Shown: positions 1 to 4,884 of the stretch, piece after piece | Numbering within the stretch: position 1 is the first letter of the stretch | Layout: each line of letters begins with the position of its first letter | Origin: Actinomycetota bacterium | GTDB taxonomy: Bacteria > Actinomycetota > Actinomycetes > Actinomycetales > Actinomycetaceae | Assembly (NCBI GenBank): GCA_019425105.1 | Contig: JAHYYD010000051.1 | Coordinates: 1 to 11,199, forward strand | DNA: 11,199 bases | Reading direction: 5' to 3' | Notes under the pieces: model-generated | What the model saw: only the letters and a program-made list of their open reading frames with translations | Database searches by the model: none | What the model was told of the DNA's origin: nothing | Translations under genes and position numbers: made by a program

Positions 1-2245
1 CGGTCAGCGTGTAGACGCCGCTGGTGGCGGTGGCGTTGGACGCGGAGTCCAGGCCCGCCTGCGTTTCGGCGATCTTTGCGGACTGGATTTCCAGGCCCTT
101 AGCGAAGTCGGGCTTGTCGGTGAGCTTACCGGTGTTGGCGGCCAGATTGCCGTCGTTGGTGGCGACGATCTTGTAGTCCACGGTGAAGCTGGTGGCGCCG
201 CCAGCGCCGCCGTTGTTCTCGATGGACTTCTGGACGCGCAGCTTGGGGGCCTGGTATTCGTTGACGAACGTACAGGTGATGGGGGCTGCCTCGTTGGACG
301 CTGCGCCGCCGACGTTCTTGAAGTTGATGCCTCGCGCGGTGCGGGTCACGGCGACGTCTTCACCGATTCCGTTGACGCATTGGATGTCCTTGAGGTTCCA
401 CTTGTCTTCGCCGCCAGTACTGATGTCCTTCTCCGTGATGGTGAAGTCGGAGTTGCCGACCTCGAAGGGGATGAAGGTCGAGTCGTACTTCGCGTTTGCC
501 GCACCGAAGGTGGTGGGGGTCAGGCTCGCGGCCGGGTCGGCATCCGAGATGTACGAGGTCTTGGCCGGGGCGGACGAGGCCGTGGGCTTCGTGACGGTCA
601 CGGTGCCGGTGGTCGCCGGCGTGCGGTCAGTATTGTCCGCCCAGGTGGAACCCGTGGTCACCGCGAAGGTTGCGGCGGGGATCGTCGGATTGGCACCCGA
701 GGGGTCCTCGACGGACTTCGCGATGCGCACGCTTCGCTCCTCGGTGATGACGCCGTAGAGGCAGCCGTAGTTGACCGAGAGCTCCTGCGTGATGAAGGTG
801 TCGGTGCGCTTGGCGTCCGCCGGAGGCGTCGCCGGGCAGTCGGCGGTTGGAATGGAGTTGAAGTTGTCCGGGGTCAGGAAGTTAACCGCGTTCGTCGCGG
901 GGACGAAGCCCCACAGCTGCAAGCGGTAGGTGCGGCCATTCTTCGTGAAGGTATGGTCCGAGGCTGTCTTCTCCAGCTTGACGGTGTCGTAGACGTAGGG
1001 GTTCTCGTTGACGTTACCCTTGGCGCCAGGCCAATTGATGGGCGTCACCCTCTTAGCGGTAACGTGGCTGTACGGCTGCTCCGCGCCCTTGTTGTAGTAC
1101 TGGCTGTAGAGGTCGTAGTCGCCATTACCCTCGCCCACGTACTTGACGCAGTAGTAGCGTCCCGACTGAGATTCGGGCTTGTTGACGTAGCCCTTCGAGC
1201 GGTCGGAGGGGTCGATCGGATCCGGCTCATAGGCGGTACCAATGAACTGCTTCTGTCCATTCTCATCCAGGACAAACTGTCCATTCTTCTTAGCCCACTG
1301 AGGAGTGCCGTAGTAGATCCCCTGGTCCATGACGGCGTCGCGCAGGAACTGAACGCCAGACGCGGGGAGCGCAGGTTCTGTCGCAGACTTACCGTTGATG
1401 CCGATGTCGGTGCGGCAGGTGTCAGTGCCACCGATTCCGGGGTGCTTGATGTAGGCACCGCCCTTGCGGTACATGATCGTCGAGGAGAGAGTGTTGTAAG
1501 ACTCGTAATTGACGAAGGGATACGCCTCGGGCTGAGAACCGGTGAGGTTCGGGATCGTCAGCTGCAGGGTCGAGTGCAGATATTGCTTAACATTTGCTCC
1601 GCCCTGGATCGGCAGGTTGTTGTGGCGGATCGCGCCGAGCAGGAAGGTCTGACCCGGCTGAACGGTACCCGGATCATTTGGCTTGAAACCGATGGCGCTC
1701 TGGCCGTTCACCCAGATCTTCCCGGTTCCGCCATCGTGCCACTGCTTGTAGTGGGCATCCATCCAATCCTTACTGTCCTGCGAGTCGCCGGGACCAGTAT
1801 TGTTCGTTTGGTCATCCCACTTCCACGGCGCGCCGCGGGCGATGTAGGTCCACAGGTCCTTCTGCTTGGCGACAGTCCCACCCAGGAAGGTGCCGACAGG
1901 CTTGCTGTCCGTAATCGGTTTGCCGCCATTAACGCCGGCGCTGGAAAAGGGTGTTGGCGACATGCCCGGCACGATGCCGTAGCGGATGAAGTTGTCGGGG
2001 AGGCTGGTGGTTGTGTCGGTCTCAGAAGCATTGACGATGCCCGTGCCCATGTTGGCACGAACAGCGCCGACGTCGATACCGGTAGCGGCGGGCTCCTGCG
2101 CGGCGTGCGCCTCCTGGGGCATGAGCTGAGAGGTGACCAACACGCCCGTAACACTGACCATGGTGGTCAGTGCGGCGATGGCGCGGGCAAAGGAACCCCG
2201 GCGCCCGTGGCGCACGTGTCCGGCTCGCGGCTGGCTCATTCTCAT
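1..2245 (-). CDS. Large secreted surface protein A, N-terminal 748 codons (cut by window edge)
   Basis: The reading frame is open on the minus strand from an ATG at 2245 to the window edge, so the C-terminus is missing. An AAGGAG eight bases upstream supports this start over the in-frame ATG at 2239. Residues 1-48 form a signal peptide: a basic N-terminus with RHGRR, a hydrophobic core at about 22-42, and a probable signal peptidase I site AHA|AQEPA. The mature part resembles protein B (4885-7884) along most of its length. Examples are GFKPNDPGTV near residue 186, GNGDYDLY near 375, TQELSVNYGCLYGV near 486 and the FTVDYKI stretch near the visible end. It has six cysteines in three pairs (C277/C366, C470/C495, C623/C658) and a Trp-rich segment at 132-178. 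By analogy with B it is probably a cell-wall-anchored adhesin or pilin-like protein, but the sorting signal lies outside the window. The ligand is unknown. The secreted-protein call is strong; the adhesin role is inference. Confidence 0.88.
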   Translation of the reverse strand, partial: MRMSQPRAGHVRHGRRGSFARAIAALTTMVSVTGVLVTSQLMPQEAHAAQEPAATGIDVGAVRANMGTGIVNASETDTTTSLPDNFIRYGIVPGMSPTPFSSAGVNGGKPITDSKPVGTFLGGTVAKQKDLWTYIARGAPWKWDDQTNNTGPGDSQDSKDWMDAHYKQWHDGGTGKIWVNGQSAIGFKPNDPGTVQPGQTFLLGAIRHNNLPIQGGANVKQYLHSTLQLTIPNLTGSQPEAYPFVNYESYNTLSSTIMYRKGGAYIKHPGIGGTDTCRTDIGINGKSATEPALPASGVQFLRDAVMDQGIYYGTPQWAKKNGQFVLDENGQKQFIGTAYEPDPIDPSDRSKGYVNKPESQSGRYYCVKYVGEGNGDYDLYSQYYNKGAEQPYSHVTAKRVTPINWPGAKGNVNENPYVYDTVKLEKTASDHTFTKNGRTYRLQLWGFVPATNAVNFLTPDNFNSIPTADCPATPPADAKRTDTFITQELSVNYGCLYGVITEERSVRIAKSVEDPSGANPTIPAATFAVTTGSTWADNTDRTPATTGTVTVTKPTASSAPAKTSYISDADPAASLTPTTFGAANAKYDSTFIPFEVGNSDFTITEKDISTGGEDKWNLKDIQCVNGIGEDVAVTRTARGINFKNVGGAASNEAAPITCTFVNEYQAPKLRVQKSIENNGGAGGATSFTVDYKIVATNDGNLAANTGKLTDKPDFAKGLEIQSAKIAETQAGLDSASNATATSGVYTLT

Positions 2246-2253
2246 TAGTCTCT

Positions 2254-2259
2254 CTCCTT
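2254..2259 (-). promoter_or_regulatory. Ribosome binding site of protein A
   Basis: AAGGAG on the minus strand lies eight bases before the ATG at 2245. The alternative in-frame ATG at 2239 would be 14 bases away, so this site decides the start. Confidence 0.75.
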
Positions 2260-2388
2260 GACGGGCGCCCCTGTCACATTGGTCGAGCTGTTCAGTATTG
2301 CTCGCGGGGCGGTTGTTCCAAAACCTTGATGCCCGTCAGACTACGTCATGGTTACTCGAAAAATCAAACGGAATCTGACCATCCGTGG

Positions 2389-2417
2389 TATGTAATAAGT
2401 TACAGACAAACAGTCAA
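2389..2417 (-). promoter_or_regulatory. Candidate promoter for protein A (proximal)
   Basis: On the minus strand a -35 box TTGACT (2412-2417) is followed after exactly 17 bases by TACATA (2389-2394). The -35 is five of six to consensus and the -10 is weaker. It would give a 5' untranslated leader of about 135-140 bases. It is one of two alternatives; transcription start mapping would decide. Confidence 0.4.
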
Positions 2418-2441
2418 GTCTCCTTTCTACGACATTTCAAG

Positions 2442-2470
2442 ATTATATAGCATTACGTCTAGTTACCGAC
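2442..2470 (-). promoter_or_regulatory. Candidate promoter for protein A (distal, perfect -10, weak -35)
   Basis: A perfect TATAAT sits on the minus strand at 2442-2447. At 17-base spacing the -35 position (2465-2470) reads GTCGGT, a poor match. That position falls inside the dyad at 2458-2474. A strong -10 with a poor -35 covered by a dyad is typical of promoters controlled by a bound regulator, but this is inference. A perfect hexamer can also occur by chance in AT-rich DNA. Confidence 0.35.
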
Positions 2471-2474
2471 TAGA
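2458..2474. promoter_or_regulatory. 17-bp dyad, possible operator upstream of protein A
   Basis: TCTAGT (2458-2463) and ACTAGA (2469-2474) are perfect inverted arms around a five-base centre. The size suits a dimeric DNA-binding protein. It overlaps the -35 position of the distal candidate promoter of protein A. No regulator gene is in the window, so the binding partner is unknown. Confidence 0.3.
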
Positions 2475-2690
2475 TGATTATGCTCACGTTTTATTTATTT
2501 TTAACGGATGGCAAGTAACTAAAAGTTGCCTTGTTTCAGCGCTTCACACTTGCCTGGTAAGACTCTACGAGGTGCATCAACGCAGGCCACTTTGACAATG
2601 GAGACCCTCACCACAACCTCACGACCAAGGTGACCACAGCGCCCACCCGCCCCGCCCAGGCCTCGTCACGCGCCCACCCCCGCACAGCTG

Positions 2691-2703
2691 CACAATAGGG
2701 CGC
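2691..2703 (+). promoter_or_regulatory. Possible -10 box for a leaderless sdaA transcript
   Basis: CACAAT (2691-2696) lies seven bases before the sdaA ATG, the spacing expected when transcription starts at or next to the start codon. There is no good Shine-Dalgarno sequence; only AGGG at 2697-2700, three bases from the ATG. An alternative is a -35 TTGACA at 2592-2597 followed by a weak CAACCT after 16 bases, giving a leader of roughly 75 bases. Neither is strong. Confidence 0.25.
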
Positions 2704-4470
2704 ATGGATCTACGCCCCGTCACCCTCGACGCGCCAGTGACCGCCTACGAACCGACGCGCCCCACGCCCGCCGCCATTGTGTCCGGCGAGGTCGCCGCGC
2801 ACGACGCGCCGCACCCCCTGTCGGTCTTCGACATGTTCCGCATCGGGATCGGACCCTCCTCGTCGCACACGGTAGGCCCGATGCGCGCAGGGCTAGCGTT
2901 CACGACGGAGCTGACGACCCACACGCCGCCCTCGCACATCACGATCGACCTGTTCGGCTCACTGGGCGCAACGGGCCGAGGCCACTCAACGGACCGCGCG
3001 GTGCTGCTGGGCCTGGCTGGCTACGACCCGGAGACCGTGGACATCGCCACGGTAGAGGCGATCCTCCCGACGCTGGCGAGCAACGGGACCCTCACCCTAC
3101 CCAGCGGCACGCAGGTCCCCCTGAGCATCGCCGAGGACATCCGCTTCGCGCCACGCACGATCCTCCCCTACCACGTGAACGCACTCACGATCACGGCCAC
3201 CAGCCAAGACGGCGACACGATCCTGGAGCGCACCTACTACTCGGTGGGCGGCGGCTTCGTCATGCTCCAGACGAACGACGACCCGCAGAATCCCGAGGTC
3301 TCCTCTCTCGCCTCCAGCCAGACGGGCGTCGGCATCGACGTTCCCGCGCCGCACCCGTTCGCGTCGGGCGCGCAGCTGCTCGCCGCGTGCGACGCGTCCG
3401 GCCTGAGCATCGCAGACCTCGTGCGCACGAACGAGGAGGCGGTGCGCCCTCGCGACACCCTCAACGCCTACCTGGACCGCATCGCGGACACGATGTTCGA
3501 CTGCGTGGACGCGGGCACGTCGGCGGCGGGCATCCTCCCGGGCGGCCTCGACGTGCCGCGCCGCGCCCGCGCGCTCGCGAGCAAGCTCGCCCAGCGCTTG
3601 ACGGGCATCCCCGCATCGCCCGTGGATTCGATGGACGAGGCCGGGGCCAGCTCAAGCGGTCGCCGCGCGGCAGGCGCTGCGTGGGCGTCAACGACGGCGG
3701 ATCCCATGCGAGCGATGGATTGGGTCAACCTGTTCGCCTTGGCTGTGAACGAGGAGAACGCGGCCGGCCACCGCGTGGTGACGGCACCAACGAACGGGGC
3801 AGCGGGCGTGATCCCAGCAGTCTTGGGTTACCTGGTGACGCACTGCCCGGAGACGGGGTCGACGCCCGGCGTGGCGACTGGCCCGGCGACGCAGGACGGG
3901 GCGCGCGCGCCGCTGCGCCACATCCGCATGACGCCGCCTTCATCCTCGGGCGCTCCCGCCCCCGCGGAGGACTCGGATTCCTGCCACGAGGCCCCGGCCT
4001 CGTCCATCGAGAAGTGCCAGGCGCGGCGCCGTACTCTCGTGCACGACTTCCTGCTGGCCGCGACCGCCATCGGCGCCCTCATCAAGACGAACGCATCCAT
4101 CGCGGGCGCGGAGGTCGGCTGCCAGGGCGAGGTCGGTTCCGCCTCGGCGATGGCGGCCGCTGGCCTGGCGCAGGCCCTCGGCGGAACCCCGCAGCAGGTG
4201 GAGAACGCGGCCGAGATCGCGATGGAACACTCGCTGGGGCTCACGTGCGACCCGGTGGCGGGCCTCGTGCAGGTGCCGTGCATCGAGCGCAACGCGATCG
4301 CGGCCGTCAAGGCGATTAACGCGGCGCGCATGGCACTGTGGGGGGACGGACGGCACATGGTGAGCCTGGATGTCGTCATCGAGACGATGCGCCAGACCGG
4401 CAATGACATGCTGTCGAAGTACAAGGAGACGTCGGAGGGCGGCCTGGCCGTCAACATCGTCGAATGCTGA
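2704..4470 (+). CDS. sdaA: L-serine dehydratase (L-serine ammonia-lyase), single-chain, iron-sulfur type
   Basis: This cytoplasmic enzyme converts L-serine to pyruvate and ammonia with a [4Fe-4S] cluster. The N-terminal beta domain carries [19 protein letters not shown] (residues 45-63) and a YYSVGGG motif. The alpha domain carries [25 protein letters not shown] (361-368), [11 protein letters not shown] (468-478), LTCDPVAG and VPCIERN. Cys473, Cys515 and Cys526 match the three cluster ligands; their 42 and 11 residue spacing equals that of the Legionella enzyme (343, 385, 396) as I recall it. The chain ends in Cys588, 62 residues further on, matching that enzyme's C-terminal cysteine that occupies the cluster. 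All key residues are present, so it should be active. At 588 residues it is well above the usual 450-470. The extra length is about 40 residues at the N-terminus (1-40), a stretch of 20-30 before DWVN (about 305-338), and an insert of about 55-60 at 382-443. The gene appears monocistronic. The ATG is chosen because the frame opens there, but the N-terminal extension is not conserved in the family and a downstream GTG (codon 26) is possible. Confidence 0.95.
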   Translation: MDLRPVTLDAPVTAYEPTRPTPAAIVSGEVAAHDAPHPLSVFDMFRIGIGPSSSHTVGPMRAGLAFTTELTTHTPPSHITIDLFGSLGATGRGHSTDRAVLLGLAGYDPETVDIATVEAILPTLASNGTLTLPSGTQVPLSIAEDIRFAPRTILPYHVNALTITATSQDGDTILERTYYSVGGGFVMLQTNDDPQNPEVSSLASSQTGVGIDVPAPHPFASGAQLLAACDASGLSIADLVRTNEEAVRPRDTLNAYLDRIADTMFDCVDAGTSAAGILPGGLDVPRRARALASKLAQRLTGIPASPVDSMDEAGASSSGRRAAGAAWASTTADPMRAMDWVNLFALAVNEENAAGHRVVTAPTNGAAGVIPAVLGYLVTHCPETGSTPGVATGPATQDGARAPLRHIRMTPPSSSGAPAPAEDSDSCHEAPASSIEKCQARRRTLVHDFLLAATAIGALIKTNASIAGAEVGCQGEVGSASAMAAAGLAQALGGTPQQVENAAEIAMEHSLGLTCDPVAGLVQVPCIERNAIAAVKAINAARMALWGDGRHMVSLDVVIETMRQTGNDMLSKYKETSEGGLAVNIVEC

Positions 4471-4541
4471 GGCACAACAACTGCCTACACGTGCGAAGAG
4501 GTCCGATTGCCGGTCGCGCACGCGGGTCCGCCCCGCCTCAT

Positions 4542-4558
4542 CCTCGGCAAACCCGAGG
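4542..4558 (+). terminator. Weak candidate terminator after sdaA
   Basis: CCTCGG and CCGAGG form a six-bp GC-rich stem with a five-base loop, about 70 bases after the sdaA stop. No T-tract follows, so intrinsic termination is doubtful. It is recorded because no better candidate exists in this gap. Confidence 0.2.
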
Positions 4559-4770
4559 CGACCGGCCACCCGCGCCCATGCCATAGGACCAATAGCCCAT
4601 GCGACACTGCAACAAGGCTCCACACTCGCCCTTGTAGACCACCTGGTCACGTAAAGTGTCAAGCATTTACCACCGAGTATAGATTTCAGATGAGCCGCAA
4701 CAAATTGGCGAAATTCCACCGTTTTGGCATGCTGACACATCCTTGCAAACTGTGATGTTATGACAAACGC

Positions 4771-4799
4771 TTGCGATCGCACCCGTCCGCGGGTAGCAT
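4771..4799 (+). promoter_or_regulatory. Candidate promoter for protein B
   Basis: TTGCGA (4771-4776), a 17-base spacer, then TAGCAT (4794-4799). The -35 matches TTGACA at four of six positions, and the -10 keeps the key TA...T. Transcription would start near 4806, giving a leader of about 80 bases. Two inverted repeats overlap the promoter: the palindrome TGCGATCGCA (4772-4781) across the -35, and ACCCG/CGGGT (4781-4794) across the spacer. Confidence 0.45.
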
Positions 4800-4808
4800 T
4801 CTCACGAA

Positions 4809-4827
4809 TTAGTTTGACGATAACTAA
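4809..4827. promoter_or_regulatory. 19-bp dyad in the protein B leader, possible operator
   Basis: TTAGTT (4809-4814) and AACTAA (4822-4827) are perfect inverted arms around a seven-base centre. They lie just downstream of the predicted transcription start, a position suited to a repressor. The TAGT/ACTA core is also present in the dyad upstream of protein A, with a different spacing. Confidence 0.3.
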
Positions 4828-4875
4828 CCGGGAATGAAGCCCGCCACGCCCCATCACACACGCCACGGGACATAC

Positions 4876-4879
4876 GGAG
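4876..4879 (+). promoter_or_regulatory. Ribosome binding site of protein B
   Basis: GGAG lies five bases before the ATG at 4885. The in-frame ATG at 4834 has only GGGA one base upstream and would put 17 extra residues before the signal peptide, so 4885 is preferred. Confidence 0.65.
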
Positions 4880-4884
4880 TACAC

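Larger units (their letters stand above)
2246..2703. other. AT-rich intergenic control region between protein A and sdaA
   Basis: This 458-base gap separates the divergent starts of protein A (minus) and sdaA (plus). Its middle part is strikingly AT-rich: hand counts give 40%, 35%, 33% and 47% GC for the four 60-base lines from 2341 to 2580, while the flanking genes are clearly GC-rich. It includes a run of T and A at 2488-2502. The last 100 bases before sdaA return to high GC and are C-rich. I see no convincing gene here: the open plus-strand frame crossing to 2595 has no ribosome site of its own and no recognisable protein features. Candidate promoters for A and a dyad are listed separately. 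Confidence 0.7.
4471..4884. other. Intergenic region between sdaA and protein B
   Basis: This 414-base gap follows the sdaA stop. The first half is GC-rich and holds only a small hairpin (4542-4558). From about 4640 it becomes more AT-rich and carries the candidate promoter and dyad for protein B. I see no credible gene: the short open frames are Pro/His/Arg-rich and lack ribosome sites. Confidence 0.65.

Noticed and set aside
380..2248. Plus-strand open frame of 622 codons opposite protein A
   Set aside because: The minus-strand frame has a ribosome site, signal peptide and a paralogue in the window; this frame is its Arg/Val/Gly-rich antisense shadow.
2500..2535. Small inverted repeat GGCAA...TTGCC as a terminator or attachment site
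   Set aside because: The stem is only five bp, AT-rich inside, and follows no gene; it is better explained by chance in this region.
2170..2595. Possible small gene in the AT-rich region (plus strand, ending 2595)
   Set aside because: It starts inside the coding region of protein A on the opposite strand, has no ribosome site at any later start, and shows no recognisable protein features.
3387..4319. Long plus-strand open frame (310 codons) inside sdaA
   Set aside because: It is an Arg/Gly/Pro-rich shadow in another frame of a well-supported gene, as expected at high GC.
4639..4664. Minus-strand TTGACA near 4660 as an antisense promoter
   Set aside because: No acceptable -10 box at 16-18 bases and no gene downstream on that strand.
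4834..4884. Upstream ATG at 4834 as the start of protein B
   Set aside because: It lacks a properly spaced ribosome site and adds 17 His/Pro/Thr-containing residues before the signal peptide; the ATG at 4885 has GGAG at good spacing.
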